The notes under the pieces are model-generated. The model was not told the origin of the DNA. It did not search any database and saw only the letters and a program-made list of their open reading frames with translations. A DNA stretch of 64,000 nt, from NCBI RefSeq assembly GCF_008123515.1, contig NZ_VSSR01000039.1, positions 1 to 64,000 on the forward strand, given 5' to 3'. The position numbers and the translations under genes are program-made. This document shows, piece by piece, positions 33,914-42,941 of the stretch. Origin of the DNA: Bradyrhizobium cytisi. Its GTDB lineage: Bacteria; Pseudomonadota; Alphaproteobacteria; Rhizobiales; Xanthobacteraceae. Every line of letters starts with the position of its first letter. The first letter of the stretch is position 1.

Positions 33914-35242
33914 GTGACCCTTCATCAGATTCCGAACACTATCAAGACCGACTCGTTCTGGATGCCGTTCACGGCCAACCGTCAGTTCAAGAAGGCGCCG
34001 CGCCTGTTCTCCTCGGCCGAGGGCATGCATTACACCACCGTCGACGGCCGCAAGGTGATCGACGGCTCCGCCGGCCTCTGGTGCGTCAACGCCGGCCACG
34101 GCCGCAAGCAGATCGCCGCCGCAGTCGAGCGGCAGCTCATGACACTGGACTTCGCGCCGTCATTCCAGATGGGCCATCCGCTGGCGTTCGACTTCGCCGA
34201 GCGCCTCGCCGAGATCGCGCCCAAGGGCCTCGATCGCATCTTCTTCACCAACTCCGGCTCTGAATCGGTCGACACCGCGCTGAAGATCGCGCTCGCCTAT
34301 CATCGCGCCAACGGCCAGTCGAGCCGCACCCGCCTGATCGGCCGCGAGCGCGGTTATCACGGCGTCGGCTTCGGCGGCACGTCGGTGGGCGGCATGGTCG
34401 CCAACCGCCGCGCCTTCGCCACGCTGCTGCCTGGCGTCGATCACATCCGCCACACCCACGATCTCGGCCGTAACGCCTTCGCCAAGGACCAGCCGGAGCA
34501 CGGCGCGGAGCTTGCTGATGATCTCGAGCGTCTGGTGGCCTTGCATGGTGCCGAGACCATCGCTGCCGTCATCGTCGAGCCGGTGCCGGGATCGACCGCG
34601 GTGCTGCCGCCGCCGAAGGGCTATCTGCAGCGCCTGCGCGCGATCTGCGACAAGCACGGCATCCTCCTGATCTTCGACGAAGTCATCACCGGCTTCGGCC
34701 GCCTCGGCACGCCGTTCGCCGCCGACTTCTTCGGCGTCACGCCTGATATGATGACGACGGCGAAGGGCATCACCAACGGCACCATCCCCTGCGGCGCGGT
34801 GTTCGCCAGCCGCAAGATTCACGATGGCATGATGGTCGGTCCGGAGAACCAGATGGAGCTGTTCCACGGCTACACTTATTCCGCGCATCCGACCGCCTGT
34901 GCCGCGGGTATCGCCACGCTCGACATCTACAAGGACGAGGGCCTGCTCACGCGCGGTGCGTCGATCGCCGAATATTGGCGCGATGCGCTGCACTCGCTCA
35001 AAGGCCTGCCGAATGTCGTCGACATCCGCAATTGCGGCCTGATGGGCGCGGTCGAGCTGTCGTCGCGTGACGGAACGGTCGGTGCGCGCGGCTACGACGT
35101 CATGGTCGACTGCTTCAATCGCGGGCTCTACTTCCGCATGAGCGGCGACTCCTTCGCGCTGTCGCCGCCGCTCATCGTCGAGAAGAGCCATATCGACGAC
35201 ATCGTGTCGATCCTGGGCGATGCCATCAAGCGGGTGGCCTGA
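33914..35242 (+). CDS. Beta-alanine:pyruvate-type omega-aminotransferase
   Basis: The 442-residue PLP enzyme closely follows class III omega-amino acid:pyruvate transaminases: FWMPFTANRQFK, GLWCVNAGHGRK, FFTNSGSESVDTALKIA, RGYHGVGFGGTSVGG, LIFDEVITGFGRLG and the PLP lysine in TTAKGITNG. It should convert beta-alanine or another omega-amino acid to the semialdehyde with pyruvate as acceptor. GTG 33914 has AGGAG 8 bp upstream. It lies between a divergent XRE-cupin regulator and a D-amino-acid dehydrogenase gene 71 bp downstream. Confidence 0.92.
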   Translation: MTLHQIPNTIKTDSFWMPFTANRQFKKAPRLFSSAEGMHYTTVDGRKVIDGSAGLWCVNAGHGRKQIAAAVERQLMTLDFAPSFQMGHPLAFDFAERLAEIAPKGLDRIFFTNSGSESVDTALKIALAYHRANGQSSRTRLIGRERGYHGVGFGGTSVGGMVANRRAFATLLPGVDHIRHTHDLGRNAFAKDQPEHGAELADDLERLVALHGAETIAAVIVEPVPGSTAVLPPPKGYLQRLRAICDKHGILLIFDEVITGFGRLGTPFAADFFGVTPDMMTTAKGITNGTIPCGAVFASRKIHDGMMVGPENQMELFHGYTYSAHPTACAAGIATLDIYKDEGLLTRGASIAEYWRDALHSLKGLPNVVDIRNCGLMGAVELSSRDGTVGARGYDVMVDCFNRGLYFRMSGDSFALSPPLIVEKSHIDDIVSILGDAIKRVA

Positions 35243-35313
35243 TAATTGCTCCCGCGGTTCACGGAGTTTCTTCTTGCAGCGGCGAACGTGATGCCGCGGG
35301 AGTTTGACGAAGC

Positions 35314-36579
35314 GTGAAAGTTCTGATCCTCGGCAGCGGTGTCATCGGTGTCACCTCTGCCTACTACCTCGCGCGTGCCGGTCACGAGGTGACGGTCGTC
35401 GACCGTCAGCCCGAACCGGCGCTGGAGACCTCTTTTGCCAATGCCGGCGAAGTGTCGCCCGGCTATTCCTCGCCGTGGGCCGGCCCCGGCGTGCCGGTGA
35501 AGGCGGTCAAATGGCTCCTGATGAAGCACGGCCCGCTGGTGGTCCGGCCGAAGCTCGACCCAGTGATGTGGGTCTGGCTGCTCAAGATGCTGCGCAACTG
35601 CACCAGCGCGCGCTATGCGGTCAACAAGAGCCGGATGATCCCGATCGCGGAATACAGCCGCGACTGCCTGCGCGATCTGCGCCGCGACATCGGCATTCAA
35701 TATGACGAGCGCACGCGGGGCACGCTGCAGCTGTTCCGCTACCAGGCGCAGCTCGACGGCACCGGCGAAGACATCGCCGTGCTCAAGCAATATGGCGTGC
35801 CTTACGAAGTGCTGAGCCGCGAGGGCTGCATCGCGGTCGAGCCGGCGCTTGCCGGCGTCAAGGAGAAGTTCGCCGGCGGGCTTCGTCTGCCGCAGGACGA
35901 GACCGGCGACTGCCACATGTTCACGCAGGCGCTGGCCAAGCATGCCGAAGCGCTCGGCGTGCGATTCATGTTCAATACCGGCATTGATCGGATCGTCACC
36001 GATGGCACGCGCCTCAGCGGTGTCGCGACCAGCGCCGGGATGTTGCAGGCCGACGCTTACGTCCTTGCGCTCGGAAGCTGGTCGTCGCGGCTCGTTGCGC
36101 CGCTCGGCATTTCGCTGCCGGTCTATCCGGTGAAGGGCTATTCGATCACGGTGCCGATCAAGGACGCCTCCGGCGCGCCGGAATCGACCGTGATGGACGA
36201 GAGCTACAAGGTCGCGATCACGCGCCTCGGCAATCGCATCCGCGTCGGCGGCACCGCCGAGATCTCCGGCTTCTCGACCAAGCTCTATGATGCGCGGCGC
36301 GCCACGCTCGATCACTCCCTGACCGATCTGTTCCCGCGCGGCGGCGATCTCTCCAAGGCGACGTTCTGGAGCGGCCTGCGTCCGATGACGCCGGACGGCC
36401 CGCCCGTGATCGGCCCGACGCGTTACAGCAATCTCCATCTCAACACCGGCCACGGCACGCTCGGCTGGACCATGTCCTGCGGCTCCGGGCGCGTGCTCGC
36501 GGACATGTTGTCGGGCAAGAAGCCGGAGGTGGATGTGAGTGCGCTGACGGTGGACCGGTATCAGCACAGGTTTGGATAA
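35314..36579 (+). CDS. dadA: D-amino-acid dehydrogenase (DadA family)
   Basis: The 421-residue flavoprotein has the FAD motif VLILGSGVIGVTSAYYLARAGHEVTVVDR, the DadA signature ETSFANAGEVSPGYSSPWAGPGVPVKAVKW, and the C-terminal GLRPMTPDGPPVIGPT...HLNTGHGTLGWTMSCGSG. DadA oxidatively deaminates D-amino acids and feeds electrons to the respiratory chain at the inner membrane. GTG start. It probably shares a transcript with the aminotransferase. Rhizobia carry several DadA paralogues, so substrate preference is open. A palindromic repeat follows it. Confidence 0.9.
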   Translation: MKVLILGSGVIGVTSAYYLARAGHEVTVVDRQPEPALETSFANAGEVSPGYSSPWAGPGVPVKAVKWLLMKHGPLVVRPKLDPVMWVWLLKMLRNCTSARYAVNKSRMIPIAEYSRDCLRDLRRDIGIQYDERTRGTLQLFRYQAQLDGTGEDIAVLKQYGVPYEVLSREGCIAVEPALAGVKEKFAGGLRLPQDETGDCHMFTQALAKHAEALGVRFMFNTGIDRIVTDGTRLSGVATSAGMLQADAYVLALGSWSSRLVAPLGISLPVYPVKGYSITVPIKDASGAPESTVMDESYKVAITRLGNRIRVGGTAEISGFSTKLYDARRATLDHSLTDLFPRGGDLSKATFWSGLRPMTPDGPPVIGPTRYSNLHLNTGHGTLGWTMSCGSGRVLADMLSGKKPEVDVSALTVDRYQHRFG

Positions 36580-36592
36580 GACTCTATCCCCT

Positions 36593-36679
36593 CGTCATTG
36601 CGAGGAGCTCTTGCGACGAAGCAATCCAGACTGCCTCTGCGGAAAGACCCTGGATTGCTTCGCTTCGCTCGCAATGACG
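36593..36679. repeat. RPE/REP-like palindrome, CGTCATTGCGAG family, copy B
   Basis: It begins CGTCATTGCGAG and ends CTCGCAATGACG, with inner AAGCAATCCAG and CTGGATTGCTT. It belongs to the same family as 18305-18384 but with a diverged left arm. It lies between the convergent ends of dadA and the XRE-cupin gene, where it may serve as a bidirectional transcription stop. Confidence 0.85.
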
Positions 36680-36691
36680 GAAGCAGAGAAT

Positions 36692-37348
36692 TCAGCCCGC
36701 CCCCGTTACGCAATTCACCCACAGCACCACGGCCTTCGCATCCTGCGCCGGATTGGAAAACCGGTGTGGCCGGCGGCTCGCGAACCGAAAGCTGTCGCCT
36801 GTCTTCAGCGACCACGTCTCGCTGTCCACCGTCAGCATCATCTCGCCTTCGAGCACCAGGCCGGCCTCTTCGCCGTCATGGGTGTAGAGCTCGTCGCCGG
36901 TAGAGCCGCCGGGCTCCAGATGCACCAGGAACAGATTGAGCTTGTTGTCGGCACTCGCAGGGCTCAGCAATTGTTTTGAGACGCCGGTGCGCCAGAGTTT
37001 GAGTTCGGGCCGCTGCGATCCGCGCGTCACCACCTGATCGGATGTGCCGTCGGCGCTCGGGCTTGCGCCGAACAGCGCGGCGATGCCGACGCCGAGCACG
37101 TCGGCGAGCGTGGCCAGCACGCGCAGCGACGGCGACGACAGGCCGCGCTCGATCTGGCTGAGGAAGCCGATTGACAGATCCGTGCGCGCGGCGACCGTCT
37201 CCAGCGAGAATTGCCTGATACGCCTGAGATCGCGAATGCGGCGACCGACAGCAATGTCCATTGCAGGCTCCGCGGGCTTCGCGATAGCCTTGGCCTTCTT
37301 CACCGGCTTTGCGGCGGCCGGTTTGCGCATTCTTTTGCCACCGCTCAC
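36692..37348 (-). CDS. XRE-cupin regulator with basic N-terminal extension
   Basis: The 218-residue protein starts with a Lys/Ala/Pro-rich extension (RKPAAAKPVKKAKAIAKPAEPAMD), then a helix-turn-helix (FSLETVAARTDLSIGFLSQIERGLSSPSLRVLATLADVLGV) and a cupin (THDGEEAGLVLEGEMMLTV...FASRRPHRFSNP). GTG 37348 has AAGGAAG 9 bp upstream; ATG 37330 is an alternative. It is divergent from the polar amino acid ABC operon and probably controls it through the palindrome at 37411-37428. Confidence 0.9.
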   Translation of the reverse strand: MSGGKRMRKPAAAKPVKKAKAIAKPAEPAMDIAVGRRIRDLRRIRQFSLETVAARTDLSIGFLSQIERGLSSPSLRVLATLADVLGVGIAALFGASPSADGTSDQVVTRGSQRPELKLWRTGVSKQLLSPASADNKLNLFLVHLEPGGSTGDELYTHDGEEAGLVLEGEMMLTVDSETWSLKTGDSFRFASRRPHRFSNPAQDAKAVVLWVNCVTGAG

Positions 37349-37410
37349 GTCAAACCGCTTCCTTCATGTGCATGAAAACTGCTTGCATCGCGGGCGAAAG
37401 TGTGGCCCAA

Positions 37411-37428
37411 TTTTCATATTAGTGAAAA
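37411..37428. promoter_or_regulatory. Candidate operator TTTTCA-N6-TGAAAA
   Basis: A perfect 6+6 bp inverted repeat, TTTTCATATTAGTGAAAA, lies in the 162 bp between the XRE-cupin gene and the ABC operon. A TGAAAA half-site also occurs near 37374-37379. The position and the local AT richness fit an operator overlapping a promoter. Confidence 0.55.
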
Positions 37429-37510
37429 TAGGCCGAAACGGCTCGGCCCGCAATGTCTGCGATGACGACATTTGCGAGCGCCGCATCGGCCCGGCCCAAA
37501 GGGGGATGCG

Positions 37511-38269
37511 ATGAAGCGTTTTGGTCTGGCCGCGGTCGCGGCGCTCGCACTTGCGGCCATCGCGCCGGCTTCGGCGCAGCAGGTGCTGAAGGTCGGCTCG
37601 ACGCCGACGGGCATTCCCTTCACCTTCCTCGACACCAAGACCAACACCATCCAGGGCATCATGGTCGATCTCATCACCGAGATCGGCAAGGATGCCGGCC
37701 TCAGCGTGCAGATCGAGCCGATGCAGTTCTCGGCGCTGATCCCGTCGCTGACCTCGAGCAAGATCGACATCATCGCGGCTGCGATGTTCATCACCGCGCC
37801 GCGCAAGGAGGTCGTCGACTTCTCCGACCCGATCTACACCTATGGCGAAGGCCTGGTGGTGCCGAAGGCCGACACCAAGGCCTATGCCACACAGGACGAT
37901 CTGAAGGGCGAGACGGTCGGCGCCCAGGTCGGCACCGCCTTCGTCGACGCGCTGAAGAAGTCCGGCCTGTTCGCCGACGTCAAGGCCTACGACACCATCC
38001 CCGACATCCTGCGCGACGTGAACACCGGGCGCCTCAAGGCCGGCTACGCCGATTATCCGATCCTCGCTTACAATTTGAAGCAGGGCGGCTTCCCCGAGGT
38101 GCGTCTCGTCGACGGCTACAAGCCCGTTACCGTCGGCTCGGTCGGCATCGGCGTGCGCAAGGGCGAAGCCGCGCTGCTCGGCAAGATCAACGCGTCGCTG
38201 GCGAAGCTGAAGGCCAACGGCACCATCGACAAGATTCTCGGTAAATGGGGCCTGAAGGCACAGGGCTGA
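37511..38269 (+). CDS. Periplasmic substrate-binding protein, polar amino acid ABC transporter
   Basis: The 252-residue protein has a signal peptide (MKRFGLAAVAALALAAIAPASA) and a type II binding-protein fold of the SBP_bac_3 family (LKVGSTPTGIPFTFLDTKTNTIQGIMVDLITEIGKDAGL, and DIIAAAMFITAPRKEVVDFSDPI). It captures an amino acid or derivative in the periplasm for the permease and ATPase encoded next. The adjacent PuuB-like oxidase suggests a gamma-glutamyl or amine ligand, which is inference. ATG 37511 follows GGGGG. Confidence 0.92.
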   Translation: MKRFGLAAVAALALAAIAPASAQQVLKVGSTPTGIPFTFLDTKTNTIQGIMVDLITEIGKDAGLSVQIEPMQFSALIPSLTSSKIDIIAAAMFITAPRKEVVDFSDPIYTYGEGLVVPKADTKAYATQDDLKGETVGAQVGTAFVDALKKSGLFADVKAYDTIPDILRDVNTGRLKAGYADYPILAYNLKQGGFPEVRLVDGYKPVTVGSVGIGVRKGEAALLGKINASLAKLKANGTIDKILGKWGLKAQG

Positions 38270-38294
38270 TGAAAGGTCCATCGAAGGTTGCCCG

Positions 38295-38948
38295 ATGAGA
38301 GGCTTCTGGCACGACGCCGTCGAGTTCTTCCCGATCCTGATGAGCGGCGTCGCGCTGACGATCGTCGTCACCATCGGCTCGCTGCTGCTCTCGACGGTGC
38401 TCGGCCTGATCTGGGCGATGATGCGGGTCTCCGGCATCAAGGTGCTGTCGATGCTCAGCGCCAGCCTGATCAACGTGATCCGCGGCATCCCGATCATCGT
38501 GCTGCTGTTCTATCTCTACTTCGTGATGCCCGATCTCGGCGTCACGCTCAGCGCGTTGCAGGCCGCGATCCTCGGGCTCGGCATCGCTTATTCGGCCTAT
38601 CAGGCCGAAAACTTCCGCGCCGGCATCGAGGCGATCGACAAGGGACAGATCGAGGCGGCGCAGTCGATCGGGATGGGCTGGTGGGTGACCATGCGCCGCG
38701 TGGTGCTGCCGCAGGCAGTGCGCATCGTGCTGCCACCTTACGGCAACGTCATGATCATGATGCTGAAGGATTCCTCGCAGGCGTCGACCATCACGGTCGC
38801 CGAGCTCGCGCTTCAGGGCAAGCTGATTGCGTCATCAACCTTCAAGAACACCAACGTGTTCACGATGGTGGCGCTGATGTACCTCACCATGAGCATTCCG
38901 CTGATCCTGCTGGTTCGCCACTTCGAGAAGCGGGCGGGCAAGAAATGA
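38295..38948 (+). CDS. Polar amino acid ABC transporter permease (HisM/GlnP family)
   Basis: The 217-residue permease has about five membrane helices, the N-terminal IVVTIGSLLLSTVLGLIWAMMR and the EAA loop EAAQSIGMGWWVTMRRVVLPQAVRIVLPP that contacts the ATPase. A single permease gene implies a homodimer. It follows the binding-protein gene by 25 bp and overlaps the ATPase gene by 4 bp. Confidence 0.92.
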   Translation: MRGFWHDAVEFFPILMSGVALTIVVTIGSLLLSTVLGLIWAMMRVSGIKVLSMLSASLINVIRGIPIIVLLFYLYFVMPDLGVTLSALQAAILGLGIAYSAYQAENFRAGIEAIDKGQIEAAQSIGMGWWVTMRRVVLPQAVRIVLPPYGNVMIMMLKDSSQASTITVAELALQGKLIASSTFKNTNVFTMVALMYLTMSIPLILLVRHFEKRAGKK

Positions 38949-39676
38949 TCGAGCTCACCGACGTCCACAAGAGCTTTGGCCAGAACGAGGTGCTCAAGGG
39001 CATCACCGCGAACGTTGAGAAGGGCGAGGTGGTCTGCATCATCGGTCCCTCAGGTTCGGGCAAGTCCACCATTTTGCGCTGTATCAACGGACTTGAAAGC
39101 TACGATCGTGGTGAGATCAACATCGAGGGCCTGAAGGTCGACCGCGATGCGGCCTCGATCGTGAAAGTCCGCACCCAGGTCTCGATGGTGTTCCAGCGCT
39201 TCAACCTGTTCCCGCATCGGACAGTGCTCGAAAACGTTGTCGAGGGGCCACTCTTCGTGAAGAGGGAGCCGCGTGTCCAGGTGCTCGAGCGCGGCCGCGC
39301 ACTGCTTGCGCAAGTGGGCCTGGCCGAGAAAGCCGACGCGCATCCGCCGCAGCTTTCCGGCGGCCAGCAGCAGCGCGTCGCGATTGCGCGGGCCCTGGCG
39401 ATGCAGCCGAAGGCGATCCTGTTCGACGAGCCGACCTCGGCGCTCGATCCGGAGCTCGTCGGCGACGTCCTCGGTGTGATGCGCAAGCTCGCCGACGACG
39501 GCATGACCATGGTCGTCGTTACCCACGAGATGGGCTTTGCCCGCGACGTCGCCGATCGCGTGCTGTTCATCGATGGCGGCGTCATCGTCGAGCAGGGGCC
39601 GGCCAAAACACTGCTGAACCAACCCCAGCATTCGCGCACGCAGGACTTTTTGCGCCGCGTCCTGCATCCGCTCTGA
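38945..39676 (+). CDS. Polar amino acid ABC transporter ATPase (GlnQ family)
   Basis: The 243-residue ATPase has Walker A GPSGSGKST, Q-loop VFQRFNLFPH, signature LSGGQQQR, Walker B ILFDEPTSALDPE and the switch histidine in VVVTHEMGFA, plus the C-terminal LRRVL of the amino acid uptake group. It powers import by the upstream permease. The start ATG overlaps the permease stop in ATGA. The oxidase gene follows after 12 bp. Confidence 0.95.
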   Translation: MIELTDVHKSFGQNEVLKGITANVEKGEVVCIIGPSGSGKSTILRCINGLESYDRGEINIEGLKVDRDAASIVKVRTQVSMVFQRFNLFPHRTVLENVVEGPLFVKREPRVQVLERGRALLAQVGLAEKADAHPPQLSGGQQQRVAIARALAMQPKAILFDEPTSALDPELVGDVLGVMRKLADDGMTMVVVTHEMGFARDVADRVLFIDGGVIVEQGPAKTLLNQPQHSRTQDFLRRVLHPL

Positions 39677-39688
39677 CCGGATTTCGCC

Positions 39689-40975
39689 ATGACTACGCGC
39701 CTGCCTCTGCCGCCCTCGCTCTATGCGGACACCGCTGTCGCGCCGGTGGCCACGCCGCCGCTCGACGCGGACAAGACCGTCTCCATCGCGATCGTCGGCG
39801 GCGGCTATACGGGGCTGTCCACGGCGCTGCATCTGGCGGAGCAGGGGGTCGGGGCGCTGGTGCTGGAGGCGCAGGAGCCGGGTTGGGGCGCGTCGGGCAA
39901 CAATGGCGGCCACACCAATCCGGGATTGAAGCACGATCCCGATCAGATCGAGGCGGATTTCGGCGCGGAGCTTGGCCGCCGCATGATCGAGTTTGCCTAT
40001 GGCACGACGAACTTCACGCACGATTTGATCCGGCGCTACCAGATCCCCTGCGAGGCGCGGCAGAACGGCACGCTGCGCGCGGCCTATAATGAGGCCAGCG
40101 CCGCCGCGATCGAGAAGACCGCACAGCAATGCATCCGCCGCGGCATGCCGGTGTCGTATCTGAACCGCGAGCAGCTGCGCGAGATGACCGGCACGGATCG
40201 CTACATCGGCGCCATGCTCGACACCCGCGGTGGCGACCTGCATCCGCTCAGCTACGCCCGAGGCCTCGCGCGCGCCGCGATCTCCGCCGGCGCGAAGGTT
40301 TATGGCGAGACGCCGGCGCTATCACTCCGGCGCGACGGCAGCCGCTGGCGCATCGAGACGCCGCGCGCGGTCGTGCATGCTGATAACATATTGCTCGCCA
40401 CAAACGGTTTCACTGACGATCTCTGGCCCGCACTCCGCCGCACCATCGTGCCGGTATTCTCTTCGATCGCAGCCACCGCGCCCCTTTCGGACGATGTCGC
40501 GCGCTCGATCATGCCGACGCGTCCCGTCCTCTACGAGAGCGGCCACATCACGGTGTATTACCGCATCGATCAGCAGAACCGCCTCTTGATGGGCGGCCGC
40601 GGACCGATGCGCTGGATCAATTCGCCGAACGACGTCGCCTATCTCGTCCGCTACGCCGAGCGGCTCTGGCCACAGCTCAAGGGCGTGGCCTGGACCCACG
40701 GCTGGAACAGCCGGCTCGCGATCACCAAGGACCATTATCCGCATGTGCATGAGCCGGCGGAGCACATCCTGATCTCGCTCGGCTGCAACGGTCGCGGCGT
40801 CGCGCTCTCGACCGCGATGGGCGCGCAGCTCGCACGCCGTTTGATCGGCGGAGCCAAAGCTGAGATCGATATGCCCGTCACCGGTATCAAGCCGATCCCG
40901 ATGCACGCGTTCTGGCCGGTCGGGGTGACGACTGCGGTGATCACGGGCCGCGTGCGCGACCGGCTGGGGATCTAG
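39689..40975 (+). CDS. FAD-dependent amine oxidase (PuuB-like)
   Basis: The 428-residue DAO-family enzyme has IAIVGGGYTGLSTALHLAEQG, then GWGASGNNGGHTNPGLKHDPDQIE and the C-terminal ILISLGCNGRGVALSTAMG. This resembles gamma-glutamylputrescine oxidase and related secondary-amine oxidases. It lies 12 bp after the ABC ATPase gene and very probably acts on the imported compound. The last 4 bp overlap the end of the convergent gamma-glutamyltransferase gene. Confidence 0.88.
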   Translation: MTTRLPLPPSLYADTAVAPVATPPLDADKTVSIAIVGGGYTGLSTALHLAEQGVGALVLEAQEPGWGASGNNGGHTNPGLKHDPDQIEADFGAELGRRMIEFAYGTTNFTHDLIRRYQIPCEARQNGTLRAAYNEASAAAIEKTAQQCIRRGMPVSYLNREQLREMTGTDRYIGAMLDTRGGDLHPLSYARGLARAAISAGAKVYGETPALSLRRDGSRWRIETPRAVVHADNILLATNGFTDDLWPALRRTIVPVFSSIAATAPLSDDVARSIMPTRPVLYESGHITVYYRIDQQNRLLMGGRGPMRWINSPNDVAYLVRYAERLWPQLKGVAWTHGWNSRLAITKDHYPHVHEPAEHILISLGCNGRGVALSTAMGAQLARRLIGGAKAEIDMPVTGIKPIPMHAFWPVGVTTAVITGRVRDRLGI

Positions 40976-42561
40976 CTTTCCGCCACCGCGTCGGCCCAGG
41001 GCTGGAAGATCTCGACTGCGCCGGAATTGATGTCGCCGTCGCGCATCACAACGCTCGGGCAGGCGAACTTCATCGGCAGGGTCTGCACCGGCGCTTCCTT
41101 GTAGTCGAAGCGTGCGGCAAGCGCCTTGCGTACATCCGCAGGCAGCCGCGTGTCGCCGAGCACGAGCGCGCCTTCGCTACAATCGATGCGGGGCTGATGG
41201 ATGGCGGCATCGAGGTCCATGTCGAAATCCATCGCAAAGGACACGAGCTGCATCACCGAAGGCAGGATGCGGCGGCCGCCGGAAGCGCCAACTGCGAGGC
41301 GCTTGCCGTCCTTGGTCTCGGCAATAACAGGTGTGTAGTTGGTGAGGCAGCGCTTGCCGGGGGCGAGCGAGTTGGTGGTAGCAGGCGTCGGATCGAACCA
41401 CATGATCCCGTTGTTCATGGGAATACCGGTGTGCGGCGTCACATATTTCGAGCCAAAGGACGAGAGCAGCGTCTGCGTCACCGCGGCAATGTTGCCGTCT
41501 CGGTCCACCACGGAGAAATGCGTGGTGCAGGCCGGCGCCAGATATTCGGCGCCGAGCGCGCGCTTGCCGTCGGCATCGCCCATGTCCTTGAGCCGCTCGC
41601 GATAGGCTGCCTGCAAGGCGAGCGCATATTCGACATAGGCGGCCGCATCTGGCGTGCCGGCCGGCTTCAGACCTTGCTGCAGCAGGCGCAACGCATGCGC
41701 CATGGTCGGCCCGGCCGTGAGCTCGGGGGTCGCATACACCTTGCCGCGGCGATAGGGGATCGCCAGCGGCTCGCGCAGATGTGCGCGGAACGCGGCGAGG
41801 TCCTCGACCGACAGCGAGCCGCCATCGGCCCTGATGTCGGACGCGATGCTCTTGGCGAGATCGCCCTGATAGAAGTCGCGCGGTCCGGCTTCGGCGAGGT
41901 GCAACAGCGTCGCCTTCAAATTGTCCTGCGGTAGCCGGATCTCAGCCTCGATGCTCCAGGGCGGGCTCGGGGGCAGGCCGTCCTGCAAAAACATTGCCGC
42001 GCTCGCGGGATAGCGCCGAAGATCTGCCGCCGAGCCCGCGATCGTCAGCGCGGTCCACCAGTCGGCCAGCAGGCCCTCGCCGGCGAGCGCCGCAGCCGGA
42101 GCGACCAGGTCTTTCCACGTCATCCGGGCGTGTCGACGGTGCGCCTCCTCCATGCCGGCGACGACACCTGGCACGGCGATCGCGCCGGGGCCGTGAACGT
42201 TGCGGTCGTCCTTCACCCGCGGCCACGGAAACAGGTCGGAAGCGGCGCGTTCTCCGGTGATGGGATAATCGGCCGCACGCAGGCTTTGCGGTGCGCACAT
42301 GCCATAGTCGATCACCTCGTAGCGATTTTCCTTGGCGCGGTAGAGCACCATCGCGCCCCCGCCGCCGATGCCGCTGTTCCAGGGCTCCAGAACATTCAGC
42401 GCAAAGGTGGTCGCCACGATCGCGTCGACGCAGTCGCCGCCCGCTGCCAGCACCTGCGCTCCCACCTCGGCCGCCCGCCGCGATTGCGAGGCGACAATGC
42501 CGCCCTTGGAGGTGACGGCGGGTTTGCGGACGGTTTGGTTGAGGCTGAACTGATGAGGCAT
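40972..42561 (-). CDS. Gamma-glutamyltransferase family Ntn-hydrolase
   Basis: The 529-residue protein has the GGT start (GGIVASQSRRAAEVGAQVLAAGGDCVDAIVATTFALNVLEPWNSGIGGGGAMVLY) and the autoprocessing Thr in CTTHFSVVDRDGNIAAVTQTL, followed by FGSKYV. Processing gives large and small subunits. No signal peptide is visible, so it is probably cytoplasmic, unlike E. coli Ggt. Next to a PuuB-like oxidase it may release or transfer a gamma-glutamyl group in amine catabolism. GGT-like acylases share this fold. Confidence 0.88.
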   Translation of the reverse strand: MPHQFSLNQTVRKPAVTSKGGIVASQSRRAAEVGAQVLAAGGDCVDAIVATTFALNVLEPWNSGIGGGGAMVLYRAKENRYEVIDYGMCAPQSLRAADYPITGERAASDLFPWPRVKDDRNVHGPGAIAVPGVVAGMEEAHRRHARMTWKDLVAPAAALAGEGLLADWWTALTIAGSAADLRRYPASAAMFLQDGLPPSPPWSIEAEIRLPQDNLKATLLHLAEAGPRDFYQGDLAKSIASDIRADGGSLSVEDLAAFRAHLREPLAIPYRRGKVYATPELTAGPTMAHALRLLQQGLKPAGTPDAAAYVEYALALQAAYRERLKDMGDADGKRALGAEYLAPACTTHFSVVDRDGNIAAVTQTLLSSFGSKYVTPHTGIPMNNGIMWFDPTPATTNSLAPGKRCLTNYTPVIAETKDGKRLAVGASGGRRILPSVMQLVSFAMDFDMDLDAAIHQPRIDCSEGALVLGDTRLPADVRKALAARFDYKEAPVQTLPMKFACPSVVMRDGDINSGAVEIFQPWADAVAES

Positions 42562-42651
42562 GAGTCGTTTTGTGTCTTCGGTTATCGTTGCTTCGCGCGC
42601 GCTGACAATGGCACATCGCCTTCAACGAGAACATCCACTGGGAGGAACGAC

Positions 42652-42920
42652 ATGGCAGGTGTGAAACAGGCGCGGGTTGGCGCCGTCGGGATATTGACGC
42701 TCGACGAGCCGGAGAGCCTGAACGCAATGACGCCGGTCCTGCTCGGCGCGCTTGCCGGTCGCGACGCGCGCACTGGTCGAGGAGAGCGAGCATACCAGCT
42801 ACGAGGCGCAGTTCCGCCGCGAGATCGAACTTCAGGCCATCATCGGCACAAGCCGCCGACGCTATCGAAGGCCGCAAGGCCTTCGTCGAGAAGCGCAAGG
42901 GGAAGTTTACAGGGAAGTAG
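42652..42920 (+). pseudogene. Enoyl-CoA hydratase remnant with internal deletion and frameshifts
   Basis: An intact start (GGAGG then ATG 42652) begins MAGVKQARVGAVGILTLDEPESLNAMTP, the N-terminus of an enoyl-CoA hydratase/isomerase. After about 36 codons the sequence jumps to pieces of the family C-terminus in two other frames: RALVEESEHTSYEAQFRREIELQA and then DAIEGRKAFVEKRKGKF before TAG 42918. The central part, including the oxyanion-hole region, is absent. About 90 codons remain of a usual 260. This is a decaying gene. Confidence 0.8.
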
Positions 42921-42941
42921 GCGAGAAGGAGCGGGCTGCGC

